Positions 46,351 to 55,496 of a stretch of 64,000 bases of DNA are shown piece after piece; position 1 is the stretch's first letter; every line of letters starts with the position of its first letter. The notes beneath the pieces are model-generated. The model was not told where the DNA came from. It searched no databases and saw only the letters and a list, made by a program, of their open reading frames with translations. The position numbers were made by a program, and so were the translations under genes. The stretch comes from Spirochaetota bacterium (GTDB lineage Bacteria; Spirochaetota; UBA12135; COTS27), in assembly GCA_013426755.1 (NCBI GenBank), contig AP019861.1, forward strand, positions 1,829,271-1,893,270, read 5' to 3'.

Positions 46351-46956
46351 TCAAGACCTATTTTTGGGTTTGGCACGTGCTTTTCTCTTCGTAGCAGAAT
46401 AGGTTGTCTTCGGCACTAGGAAAACGTCTTGTTTCTCTGCTATAACGTCGCGAACATAATCCTTTATCCGCTGGTCATTAAAAATTTCCGCCATAAGACG
46501 TTGTCTTTTACCAATGTCTAATAATCGCTGTTCTAGATGCTCTTGATGAGTTTGTGCCATTCGCTTTGTTTGAGCATTGAGAAGTGCCTCTAGTGCTTCA
46601 TTTTCAAGTAGAAGCGAATATAAAATATCTGACCGTTTTTTGCTCCCCCACAGATTGAGGACGCCTAGCCCAGCTATTTTTGTGCGATAATTCTCGAGGC
46701 GCGTTTCCATCAGTAGTAACTTAGCTTCAAGGGCATGTTTCTCGTCTTGAACACCATGCAATTCTTGATCCCACAATTTCTTCATATTGCGTTGCAGTAC
46801 TTCTTGTTCATCACGCAAAAGATTGTACCGTTTCTTATACCCATATCCCGCTACAATGCTTTTCATCAGCCAACCCAATCCATATGAAAAAATCATGATC
46901 AGTCCCAATAATCCATATATCACAAACTCAGGAACAGTTGCTATAAATTCTTGCAT
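46351..46956 (-). CDS. Membrane-anchored coiled-coil protein
   Basis: One transmembrane helix near the N-terminus (about 10-35) is followed by a long charged coiled coil (about 45-165: QEVLQRNMKKLWDQELHG..., EHLEQRLLDIGKRQRL) and a basic tail (KRKARAKPKNRS). The layout resembles RmuC-, YhcB- or FtsB-like membrane coiled-coil proteins, but no family is recognised. The start is the ATG at 46956, because AGGAGG ends about six bases before it; a GTG one codon earlier is too close to that site. The likely topology has the coil in the cytoplasm. Confidence 0.78.
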   Translation of the reverse strand: MQEFIATVPEFVIYGLLGLIMIFSYGLGWLMKSIVAGYGYKKRYNLLRDEQEVLQRNMKKLWDQELHGVQDEKHALEAKLLLMETRLENYRTKIAGLGVLNLWGSKKRSDILYSLLLENEALEALLNAQTKRMAQTHQEHLEQRLLDIGKRQRLMAEIFNDQRIKDYVRDVIAEKQDVFLVPKTTYSATKRKARAKPKNRS

Positions 46957-47468
46957 CACTCCCTCCTATAATCCTATCTATGATATGCCCATCTCTAAAA
47001 TTTGATACAATATTAACCACACCTAAGCCATAGCCCAAACTGGTTCTAAATTATACCATCCGATCACACTATTTTCAGGATAATATTTTTTATTTTAAAC
47101 AATTTTTAGGTCTAGATATTAAAACCCTAAAAAAAAGTCAACGTTAATTGTTTTTGCTTTGTATAGCATAGTTATGTAAACTGGGCTTTTTTATACGACC
47201 TACTTGTCATGTTGCTACTACTGTTATTGTCAATTTTTGTGACTGAGCGTCAAAACAAAAATTAGAACAATACCACACTCAGCATCAATGACACACGGCA
47301 GGGCAGTCTTAAAAACATCACCAGTTGCTACTTACGATTATTTTATTAAATTGCTAATTGCTATTAAGAGAACGCTATTAAAATCGTAAATCACCGCAAA
47401 TCACAAATCACTGCAGATCACTATTGTATAACTTAGCAAGCACGACTCGAAGCCAGGAGGACACCATC
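46957..47468. other. 512-bp divergent region before the YifB-like gene
   Basis: AT-rich; contains AGGATAATATTTTTTATTTT near 47080, a loose relative of the iron operator's left arm, not convincing. No gene. Confidence 0.4.
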
Positions 47469-49799
47469 ATGACTACAGCAGCACCTTACTTCCAAACTAA
47501 ATCCCAATCGAAAAAAACTAAATCGGGAAAAGAATTCTCAAGAAAAGAATTTAATAGTAAAGAAACACACCCACTCTCGACGCTTCATTCCCTAGTCGAT
47601 GTGAAACTAGCAGCAGACAATACTTCTCAAAACAGCACACACCACAGTTTTATCCTCACCAGAGGTCGACAAAATCACCCAAGTTACCCAAATGACCCAA
47701 ATAACGCTGCACAAAAAAACAAATCCTACTCTCCTGCTGAGTTAAATCTAAAAATAAAACAAAATATTAACTACCAGAAAAGAAATCATCAACTCTCACC
47801 CACAACACTAACACGATCAATAGCAAGCAATCTCAAATCATCAAGGCCCAACCACCAACCGCATAATCCAAGTAATCTAAATAATCCAAGCAATCCCAGT
47901 AATCCACTTACATTCCATAACACGCTCTCATCTACACCAGTTGTAGCTACACATAACCAAGCAAAGGCATTAAATTATCCATTAAAGCAGCCGCCCGCAA
48001 ATTATCAAACCGCCTCACCAGCAGAAAAGTTCTCACATCCAGCCACTACGCGAACAATTCCTATAAATAATAATAATAGTAGTAGTAACGTTCTCACGGC
48101 AAAGCAGCAGGGTACTAGTGGTACTGATACTGCTAGATTACAAACCGCTGCTATGTTAAAGGCACCTGCAAAAATCTCACCGCCTAACTACCCTAAGCCA
48201 ATAACATCTCACACCCGTAATGAATCGATAAACAGAGCGCCCATTAAAAATCTACCTTCGCAGCATAAGATCAAATTTGGTGCTATTAATTCCTACGTTA
48301 TCCAGGGCATTGAATCAATTCCTGTTCGCGTAGAAGTGAGCATTGTGACAGGACTTTCAAAATTAGAGATCATTGGACTTCCAGACACCGCTATCAAAGA
48401 ATCAAAAGAACGCGTTGTCAAATCAATCATTTCAAACGGCTATAAAGTGCCACCAGGCAATATCACAATCAATCTCTCCTCAGCTAAGATCAGAAAACGC
48501 GGCACCCTCTACGATCTTCCCATCACCTTAGGCATTTTAATCGCATCGAACCAGATTTATATCCCGCAAAACCTAGACCAATTCATCATAGCAGGGGAAC
48601 TCTCACTAGAAGGGAATCTTAAAAGAATTGAAGGGCTTTTTACAACGGTATTAGAACACATAGACCGCGGAGAGTCCTATACGTACTTGATTCCGCATGA
48701 AAACGAAGAAGACATTAAAGCCATAAAAAAATTCAAACATGTCCCATTTTTCAGTGCTAGCACCCTCACTGAAGCTATCACGACCCTAGAAAAACAAAAA
48801 CAAATCACTAACCTAGCCTTCACTCAGCCTTCGTACATTTCTAAAAGAAACCAGCATCCTGACATCCAAGAGACTGCTCCTAAGGATTTTAAAGAGGTCA
48901 CAGGACATTCTATTGCCAAACTAGCCCTCCAGCTAGCTGCAGTCAATAATCTCAATGTCCTATTCGTAGGGCCACCTGGGTCTGGCAAATCTATGCTCAT
49001 GCATCGCATTCCCAGTATTCTTCCTAACCTGAGTTTTAAAGACTCGCTTATGGTCAATCGTATCTATAAAGCATACAACGACACAGGCGAACACTTTATC
49101 ACAGCGAAACCTTTTAGAACAGTTCATTCTACCATTAATCAAACTTCGCTCATTGGTGGTGGTCGCTATCCTAAGCCAGGGGAGATCTCACTCTCTCATA
49201 AAGGGTTTTTATTTCTAGACGAATTGTCCGAATTTGAACGGACAACCCTACAAACACTCCGCACACCCTTAGACATGAAAACCATTACGATAAGCCGCGT
49301 CGAACAACAAGTTGTCTTTCCGTGTGATTTTACATTGCTCGCCTGTACGAATCCATGTTCGTGTGGTTATTACGGAGACCCTATCAAACGTTGCGTTTGT
49401 ACGCGTGGAGCTGTATCGCGTTTTTATAGCAAACTCTCAGGTCCTCTCATCGATAGATTTGATATCATGATCTACGTCAGTAAGATTGACGAAAAAGACT
49501 TCTCAGAACAACAACCGCTTTCATCAGCGACCATGCAAACCAATATCAATACCGCCCTTGGACGCAAACAAACTTTCAAACCTCTCTACCAAACCGCCAC
49601 ACTCAAAGAGATCTTCAAAACCAATGACCTTGCACGCACCGTCATTCAGAAGGCACTTACTAAAGAAATCATCTCCATTAGACGTATCAATGCCATCTTT
49701 AAAATCGCTTACGCATTGGAACTCTTCTATGGAAGAAAGATGGATAAAGCAATTATCATGCAGGCACTGGAACTAGCCCGCAATAAACTTGGAATTTAA
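47469..49799 (+). CDS. YifB/ComM-type AAA+ protein with a 265-residue disordered N-terminus
   Basis: The core (about 266-776) is a normal Mg-chelatase-like YifB/ComM protein: IKFGAINSYVIQGIESIPVRVEV and GLPDTAIKESKERVVKSI (ChlI-type N-domain), Walker A VGPPGSGKS (about 500-508), Walker B FLFLDELSEF and a zinc-like LACTNPCSCGYYGDPIKRCVC. ComM is a branch-migration helicase that aids homologous recombination of incoming DNA in transformable bacteria. The first 265 residues are an Asn/Pro/Ser/Thr/Gln-rich low-complexity extension, including N-P-S-N repeats; normal YifB has about 510 residues. The ATG at 47469 is chosen because AGGAGG lies 8 bases before it, although the frame is open further upstream. 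Confidence 0.9.
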   Translation: MTTAAPYFQTKSQSKKTKSGKEFSRKEFNSKETHPLSTLHSLVDVKLAADNTSQNSTHHSFILTRGRQNHPSYPNDPNNAAQKNKSYSPAELNLKIKQNINYQKRNHQLSPTTLTRSIASNLKSSRPNHQPHNPSNLNNPSNPSNPLTFHNTLSSTPVVATHNQAKALNYPLKQPPANYQTASPAEKFSHPATTRTIPINNNNSSSNVLTAKQQGTSGTDTARLQTAAMLKAPAKISPPNYPKPITSHTRNESINRAPIKNLPSQHKIKFGAINSYVIQGIESIPVRVEVSIVTGLSKLEIIGLPDTAIKESKERVVKSIISNGYKVPPGNITINLSSAKIRKRGTLYDLPITLGILIASNQIYIPQNLDQFIIAGELSLEGNLKRIEGLFTTVLEHIDRGESYTYLIPHENEEDIKAIKKFKHVPFFSASTLTEAITTLEKQKQITNLAFTQPSYISKRNQHPDIQETAPKDFKEVTGHSIAKLALQLAAVNNLNVLFVGPPGSGKSMLMHRIPSILPNLSFKDSLMVNRIYKAYNDTGEHFITAKPFRTVHSTINQTSLIGGGRYPKPGEISLSHKGFLFLDELSEFERTTLQTLRTPLDMKTITISRVEQQVVFPCDFTLLACTNPCSCGYYGDPIKRCVCTRGAVSRFYSKLSGPLIDRFDIMIYVSKIDEKDFSEQQPLSSATMQTNINTALGRKQTFKPLYQTATLKEIFKTNDLARTVIQKALTKEIISIRRINAIFKIAYALELFYGRKMDKAIIMQALELARNKLGI

Positions 49800-49933
49800 T
49801 TTCCAAGTCTCCAATCTAGCTATTAAGGCACTGGGCTGTTGAGATATTCTTAGATATTGAGTTATTAAAATATTGAGCTATTGAGATATTTCTAGATATC
49901 GAGTTATTTCTAGATATTGAGATATTGGAAAGT
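49800..49933. repeat. Short repeats between yifB-like and gltA genes
   Basis: Drifted copies of a roughly 21-base unit (gatatttctagatattgagtt) fill the gap between the convergent stops. A terminator for either gene is not clear. Confidence 0.7.
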
Positions 49934-51109
49934 TTACCTGACAGGACCATTGTATAGGTACTTAGGACGGACAATGGGCGTGCCACGACCGCCTCGTGCG
50001 ATGAGTCGATCATAGAAGATCTGCGCCGTGATACCTATGCACCGCGCCATTCCAAACAGGACTGTATAGTAATTTTCATCGGAGAGACCAAGTGCGCTCA
50101 GCAGACACCCTGAGACCGCATCGACATTGGGGTATGGATTGGATATTTTCTTAAATTCGGATAAGACACCAGGGCCTACTTTTCTAAACGTTTTTGCTAG
50201 TCTAAACGTAGGATCGGATGGGCAGAGTTTGTCGCCTAAGTCATATTGGACGGTTGCGCGGAGGTCTTCGGTGCGTAATACGGCATGACCGAAGCCAAAT
50301 ATTTTTTCTTTATGGGCTATTTTTTGACGAATAAATGCCTCTACTTGTGCTTCGTCATCTGGATCACTGATATGGGTAGCGGCTTCTTTAAGAAATTTGA
50401 GACTCTCCTGATTGGCTTTCCCATGAAGCGGACCAGCAAGCCCTGCCATAGCAGCAACTAACGACTCGGACAAATCAGAATGGGCAGACGCCACTACTTT
50501 TCCAACAAATGTAGACAGATTGCCACCGCCGTGATCGAGATGTAGAATTAAAAAATATTTCATGTATGACGTCAATTTTGCTATGTCCACACCAGGCGGC
50601 GCTAACATATGAACAAAATTTTCAATATAACCTAATTCTGGCTTGGACTCGTTAACAGGACCCCAGTTGTTCAGTACACGATACACCCATGCTGTGAGCT
50701 CTGTAATACGTGCTATAAGTTGAGTTCCGCTTTCTCTAAGGTCTTTCTTTATATCATAAGCACCTACCAATGTAAGGGCTGCTATAAATAATTTTGTCGG
50801 ATGAATATGCTTCGGATAGGACTGTAGCGTCTTCAAGATATCCTTGCTGGCATGGGCATTTTCACACAAACTCTCCTTAAATACAGAGAGCTCACGTTCA
50901 GTCGGCAATTCACCGTTTAATATCAAATAAATCACCGCTTCAGGTGGTTTAGTCACCAGATCAACAATTGAATATCCACGGTAAAAGAGGCCTTTCTCCG
51001 GATGAACCAAGCTTGTAGGACAGTATCCAACGGGAACTCCACGCAACCCTGTTTCTAAGTGGTCCGTTGTGAGTTCAAATAATGCTTGTGCTGATTGTTT
51101 TTCTTTCAT
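49934..51109 (-). CDS. gltA: Citrate synthase, mitochondrial-like type
   Basis: Citrate synthase condenses acetyl-CoA and oxaloacetate. The 391-residue protein has the catalytic histidines in HLDHGGGNLS and GPLHGKANQ, GFGHAVLRTEDLRA, the catalytic Asp in NPYPNVDAVSG, and NYYTVLFGMARCIG. GHAVLR (not the bacterial GHRVYK), PYPNVDAVSG and YYTVLFG resemble the animal/fungal mitochondrial enzyme (GYGHAVLRKTDPR, NPWPNVDAHSG) more than standard bacterial GltA. Similar eukaryote-like citrate synthases are known in Geobacter relatives. It is the last gene of a cluster, 12 bases after the TusA-like gene. Confidence 0.92.
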   Translation of the reverse strand: MKEKQSAQALFELTTDHLETGLRGVPVGYCPTSLVHPEKGLFYRGYSIVDLVTKPPEAVIYLILNGELPTERELSVFKESLCENAHASKDILKTLQSYPKHIHPTKLFIAALTLVGAYDIKKDLRESGTQLIARITELTAWVYRVLNNWGPVNESKPELGYIENFVHMLAPPGVDIAKLTSYMKYFLILHLDHGGGNLSTFVGKVVASAHSDLSESLVAAMAGLAGPLHGKANQESLKFLKEAATHISDPDDEAQVEAFIRQKIAHKEKIFGFGHAVLRTEDLRATVQYDLGDKLCPSDPTFRLAKTFRKVGPGVLSEFKKISNPYPNVDAVSGCLLSALGLSDENYYTVLFGMARCIGITAQIFYDRLIARGGRGTPIVRPKYLYNGPVR

Positions 51110-51121
51110 TGAGTTTATGTT

Positions 51122-51454
51122 TTATTTTTTAACTAGTAATTTCCAAGCATTGCCATCGTCACACATTTCTTCGGCAACGATTTCATGCCCTTCACTGATT
51201 AAGGATGCGGGAACACTGTCTATCGGTTCGCCATCATCTAATACGATAAGAGTTTTTTCGCCCAGGGCTAACTTTGCTAGATGCATTTTTGCCTTAATGA
51301 AATTGAGAGGACATTTTACGCCTCGCAGGTCTAATGTGGTAATGTCCGCTTCCTCGTTTTCTATGATTTCCTCAATTTTTTTCACACAATCACCATTTCC
51401 AACATTGAACTCGTGGGTGTAAGATTGATTGTCTTTTATAAGGCATTGTATCAT
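51122..51454 (-). CDS. TusA-family sulfur carrier with N-terminal extension
   Basis: This 110-residue protein's core is LDLRGVKCPLNFIKAKMHLAKLALGEKTLIVLDDGEPI, the TusA fold with the sulfur-binding Cys in the C-P motif. About 40 extra residues precede it (with D-C-V-K-K and an acidic stretch), longer than canonical TusA (about 80). TusA-like proteins pass persulfide sulfur to tRNA thiolation, molybdopterin or other acceptors. Its tight linkage to gltA downstream and the peroxiredoxin 72 bases upstream suggests one transcript. The sulfur partner is not visible here. Confidence 0.85.
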   Translation of the reverse strand: MIQCLIKDNQSYTHEFNVGNGDCVKKIEEIIENEEADITTLDLRGVKCPLNFIKAKMHLAKLALGEKTLIVLDDGEPIDSVPASLISEGHEIVAEEMCDDGNAWKLLVKK

Positions 51455-51526
51455 GATGCAGTTAGATCTTTATTCTAGATTCTTATTCTAGATTCAATTT
51501 TAAAACCTTATAAAAACACCATTTCT

Positions 51527-51988
51527 TCATAAAGACTTCAAGGTTTCAAGAACTTTTGCAACATGTCCCGTCACTTTAACGTTATTGAAAACATGTAAGA
51601 CCTTGTTATTTTCATCGACAATAAGTGTCGTCCGTACTAGCCCCATAAACAACTTTCCATACATGCTTTTTTCACGAAAGACACCGCATGCTTTAGAGAA
51701 TTCTTTTTCCACGTCCGCTAAAAGCGTCATTTTAAGATTATATTTCGTTTCAAATCCTTTGTGCTTTGCTACAGAATCAGGACTCACCCCATATACGGCT
51801 ACGCCCAAGTTATCAAAATTTTGGATCGAATCGGTAAATTCACAGGCTTCCTTAGTGCATCCAGGCGTATTGTCTTTCGGATAAAAATAGATCACTTTCC
51901 TTTTTCCAAGCAAATCTTTATCCGTATAGACCTTATCGTCCTGATTTCTAAGCGAAAACTTTGGAATTTTCTTGCCCACTTCTAACAT
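51527..51988 (-). CDS. bcp: Thiol peroxidase of the Bcp/PrxQ family
   Basis: Bcp is a 153-residue peroxiredoxin that reduces hydrogen and organic peroxides. YFYPKDNTPGCTKEACEFTDS carries the peroxidatic Cys (T-P-G-C-T) and the resolving Cys five residues later (K-E-A-C), as in Bcp/PrxQ. VYGVSPDSVAKHKGFETKYNLKMTLLAD is also family-typical. It is probably recycled by thioredoxin. It is the first gene of the minus-strand bcp-tusA-gltA run. The ATG is fixed by the conserved N-terminus (LEVGKKIPKFSL). Confidence 0.95.
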   Translation of the reverse strand: MLEVGKKIPKFSLRNQDDKVYTDKDLLGKRKVIYFYPKDNTPGCTKEACEFTDSIQNFDNLGVAVYGVSPDSVAKHKGFETKYNLKMTLLADVEKEFSKACGVFREKSMYGKLFMGLVRTTLIVDENNKVLHVFNNVKVTGHVAKVLETLKSL

Positions 51989-52450
51989 ATTTTCAGCCCT
52001 AAACTACACTTTGTTATCGATTAAGATTGTTACTTCTAATATTATCACATTATCACAAAAAGTATATCATAAAAAATGATTAAATAACATAAAATAACAT
52101 AAAAATTGAGCCGATCTCCATTTAAAATAATAACTTCAATCCCTAAAAACTTCATCACTGTACCCCACTTCCGTATATCCACCTCTAAATATCTATTCCC
52201 ACTCTAAATATCTATTCCCACTCTAAATATCTATTCCTGCTCTAAATATCTATTTCCACTCTAAATATCTATTTATTGCCGCTCTGGTTTCAAGGACATC
52301 TCACTTAGCAAGATTCTCCCTAAGATTGTATAAATTTCATCTGGTTTTCCGATCGCTACATTCCTAATACAAATCACGGCGAATGCAATTTTTATTCCTT
52401 GAACTCGGGTATAATGGTTACAGAAAGCAGACGTCCTCTTACATAGTATA
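51989..52450 (+). repeat. 462-bp divergent region with 19-bp tandem repeat
   Basis: Five copies of a 19-base unit (ctctaaatatctattccca; landmarks 52183, 52202, 52221, 52240, 52259) lie between the divergent bcp and hydrolase genes. Otherwise AT-rich with no gene. Confidence 0.9.
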
Positions 52451-53404
52451 ATGGGTGTGATGAATTTTCAAAAAATCCTTACCCTTTCTGGCTGGGGACT
52501 AAGCAAAGCTATTTATGATCGGTTGCCGTGGGAGCAGAAAAATATTGCTTGGGAGCATTGGCTTTACTTGAACCCTCTTGAACGTGAGGTTCTGTTTAAG
52601 AAGACATTAGACGAGGCTGAGAAACCGATGTGTTTTATGGGTCTTTCACTCGGAGGATTTCTAGCGCATGACATTGTTGTCCGTAACAGTGGGCATAAAA
52701 ATCTAGCTGGGGCTGTATTTTTTGCGTTGGCAGAGAGTTTTGTCAAAACTCCATTGGTGTCATTGAAAACACGTACTGGTCTTAGAACTACTACCGTTCC
52801 ATCAGAACAGATTTCAAGCACTTATCCGCTACCATCCCCCCTAATCAATCCCTATGGAAACAATTCTAACCCCCTCCAAGCAATGCTAAGAACGCTCTCT
52901 GCGGCGAAGCATACCATTAAATCACTCAAAAATGACAACGTCATAAAACCTATGCTTACAAACTTTATCACAGCAGGCTTATCAAAGTCCGAACAACAAG
53001 CACTGACTGAAGCAGACCTTTCACAATTGCAGCTAGACATACCTAAACAACCACGTGATAGCACTAACAAGGCTAATAATAGAGAATTTGAAAAGATCAC
53101 TGAAGCTCTTATGAGTGGATTGAAATTCCTTATGCAAGTCCAAGTAACACTTCCTGCGTTATTACTCAAAGAAGAACACCCAAACAAGAAGAACCCAGGA
53201 ACAAGAAACGACAATGCCCGCTTAAACCCCCTTGAAAAACCGTTTCTCGTCTTCCAAGGCAACGCAGACGCTATCCTCGATCACCGCGGCGCTGAGCTTT
53301 TCGCAAAAAAAGCAGGGTATAGCTATCACGCCATACGTGGTGGTGGGCATTTCATACCTTTCACACAACCTGAAATTGTCGTAAAAACCTTGAAAAACTG
53401 CTAA
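52451..53404 (+). CDS. Alpha/beta hydrolase, BioH-like
   Basis: This 317-residue hydrolase has the opening ILTLSGWGLSKAIYDRLPW, nucleophile Ser66 in GLSLGGFLAHDI, the acid Asp in VFQGNADAILDHRGA and the final His in RGGGHFIPFTQPE. The start and spacing resemble BioH/BioG-type pimeloyl-ACP methyl ester esterases, so a biotin role is possible but unproven; no bio gene is nearby. A long insertion (about 115-245), rich in Asn/Lys/Ser, sits where the lid domain normally lies. Start is ATG 52451 or 52460. Confidence 0.75.
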   Translation: MGVMNFQKILTLSGWGLSKAIYDRLPWEQKNIAWEHWLYLNPLEREVLFKKTLDEAEKPMCFMGLSLGGFLAHDIVVRNSGHKNLAGAVFFALAESFVKTPLVSLKTRTGLRTTTVPSEQISSTYPLPSPLINPYGNNSNPLQAMLRTLSAAKHTIKSLKNDNVIKPMLTNFITAGLSKSEQQALTEADLSQLQLDIPKQPRDSTNKANNREFEKITEALMSGLKFLMQVQVTLPALLLKEEHPNKKNPGTRNDNARLNPLEKPFLVFQGNADAILDHRGAELFAKKAGYSYHAIRGGGHFIPFTQPEIVVKTLKNC

Positions 53405-53773
53405 GAACCTTAATTGTGATGCGATTTCAATAAGTCAGATAGCAATTTCTCCCCAAACTCTATCTAATATTTACCCAAACTCTACCCAATATCTAGCCAA
53501 GCTCTACCTAATTTCTACCTAATTTCTACCTAATTTCTACCTAATTTCTACCTAATTTCTACCTAATACCTAGCCAAAAACTCTATCTAATTTCTAGCCA
53601 GAATCTACCCAAATTCTAGCTCCACCCAAGTTCTAGCTCTAATATCTAGTCAATTTCTAGCTAATACCTGGCTAATTTCCGACTCAATTCTAGTCAGTCT
53701 CTACTCAATTTCTAGCCAATCTCTATCTACTCAATCTCTATCTAGCCAATCTCTACACCAGCAATCAAAGTCC
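53405..53773. repeat. 369-bp repeat-filled gap between convergent genes
   Basis: An 11-base unit (atttctaccta) is repeated about five times at 53515-53570. The whole gap is built from drifted relatives (ctctatctaat, atttctagcca). No gene or intrinsic terminator. Confidence 0.85.
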
Positions 53774-54526
53774 TCATGATAAGTTCTCAATAACTTGTAC
53801 TGCGAACGTATAGGCTAAAGTCCACATCAAAATACCGATTGCTAGATTAAGTAATTTCCACGTGATAGGTTTAGCGAAAAGCGGACTGATAATCCGAGCA
53901 CCGTACCCCAACGTAAAAAACCAAATGACAGATGCTGAGACACAGCCCAAGAAAAAAAACATTTGTTCGAGTCCCTGCTGAAAAGAGACTTGCGCCCCAA
54001 TGAGAAAAAAGGTATCTAGATAAAAATGAGGATTTAAATACGTCACTCCCAGTAAAGTTAAAACAATACGACGTGTTTCACGGCGATATGCCTTTTTAGT
54101 AAGAACATCATCATTAGCATCATCCATTTTCGCACCATCCATTTTCGCTTTATTTTGAGAAGGCGTTGTTACGGATTGTATTTCTGGCTGGGGTGGTGTG
54201 GGTTTCTTAGAACTGGCTGAATTGACCGGCAATGTTTCGTCTTTGCGAATGGCTAGAAATGAAAATATACCATGCCCAAATAGAAATAACGCCCCTGAAA
54301 GATAAATATAATCCGAGACTTTAGGAAAAATCACCTCTAACGAGGTTATTGCCAACGCGCCTAGCGCAATCATAGCAACATCTGAAATAATACAGATTGT
54401 AACAATGAGTAACGTACGCTGCCGTAAAATAGAACACTTTAACACATAGGCATTTTGTGCCCCTATTGCAATAATCAACGTTAGCGTTAGCACTAATCCT
54501 GTACTGAAATCATTGAACCAGTCCAT
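53774..54526 (-). CDS. LysE/ArgO-type amino-acid exporter
   Basis: This 250-residue inner-membrane protein has six hydrophobic segments. LTLIIAIGAQNAYVLKCSILRQ is the LysE/ArgO family signature, and CIISDVAMIALGALA and YLNPHFYLDTFFLIGAQ follow the family order. It exports basic amino acids such as arginine or lysine. A hydrophilic insert at about 98-140 (Lys/Pro/Asp/Ser-rich, with K-M-D-G-A-K-M-D-D-A) enlarges the central cytoplasmic loop. The start lies right beside a 24-base tandem repeat. Monocistronic. Confidence 0.87.
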   Translation of the reverse strand: MDWFNDFSTGLVLTLTLIIAIGAQNAYVLKCSILRQRTLLIVTICIISDVAMIALGALAITSLEVIFPKVSDYIYLSGALFLFGHGIFSFLAIRKDETLPVNSASSKKPTPPQPEIQSVTTPSQNKAKMDGAKMDDANDDVLTKKAYRRETRRIVLTLLGVTYLNPHFYLDTFFLIGAQVSFQQGLEQMFFFLGCVSASVIWFFTLGYGARIISPLFAKPITWKLLNLAIGILMWTLAYTFAVQVIENLS

Positions 54527-54527
54527 A

Positions 54528-55496
54528 GTAATTTCAAATCTCAGTCAAACAATAACTTCAAATCTCAGTCAACAATAATTTCAAATCTCAGTCCACAGCA
54601 ACTTCAACTTCAACTTCAAATCTTTAAACATCTTAAATATTTAAGTATCTTATAAGTTTTTAGGCTCTTTATAGGCGTTTATAGCCTTTTGCTGCTACGT
54701 AAGTACTGTAATAAGTTGCTTGCATGATAAGGGGGTTAGGGAATTTAGGAGGGTTAGGGGGTAAGGAAGAGATTTTAAGGAAGGGATTTTAAGATTTTTA
54801 TCATATGTAATTTTTATCCTATGTAATTTTTATCCTATGTAACTAAGCCAATATGACAATTTCTGACAATTTCTGACAATTTCATATGCTAATGCCATTA
54901 CTAGGATTCATCATCCATTATTACGGCAATTTTATGTGCTTTGTGTGCTATTGTACCCATTCGTTATATACTACTATTTTCACCATATACCATTTTCACC
55001 ATATGCTATTATTCATGACCTATTCGTTCATGACCTATTCATTCATGACTCATTCGTTCATGATCCATTCATTCAGTGCACTCAATTCGTTCAATTTGTT
55101 CAATTCGTTATACGCTAATCATTATCTACTTCAATTAAATTCACTTAAAGACGTAATTATATCATAAACATATTAATATATTGACATATATCAATATTTA
55201 TATTATACTTTATATTAGATAAGCAATGTGCATCGCCAAACGACTAGAAGGACAGCTTTTATGCTAAACGGACAGTTTTTATAAGGCTAGATGGACAATT
55301 GTTATAATAACGTTTATAATAACAAGTACGGTAGTAGTAACAAGTAAGATAGATATTGAAATCTTATATTGATAGATATTGAAATCTTGTATTGAGACAA
55401 TACAGTAGCAATTTTAAGACAACACAGTAGCAATTTTAAGACAATACAGTAGCAATTTTAAGACAACACAGTAGCAATTTTTATAGGAAATTGATT
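54528..55496 (+). repeat. 970-bp gene-free region with several short arrays
   Basis: A 24-base unit (tttcaaatctcagtcaacaataa, landmarks 54533, 54557, 54580) adjoins the lysE-type start. A 17-base unit (atgtaatttttatccta, 54800-54842), a 10-base unit (gacaatttct, three copies, 54854-54884) and a 15-base unit (tcatgacctattcat, 55014-55075) follow. Finally a 22-base unit (acaatacagtagcaattttaag, four copies, 55395-55480) runs into the metE ribosome site. A 93-residue frame at 54886-55167 is repeat-encoded and not accepted. Confidence 0.85.

Noticed and set aside
46350..46959. GTG start one codon before the ATG of the coiled-coil gene
   Set aside because: The AGGAGG site would be only about two bases away; the ATG at 46956 has correct spacing.
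54886..55167. 93-residue plus-strand frame between lysE-type and metE genes
   Set aside because: It is made of a 15-base nucleotide repeat (MTYSFMTHSFM-like), has no ribosome site and no family resemblance.
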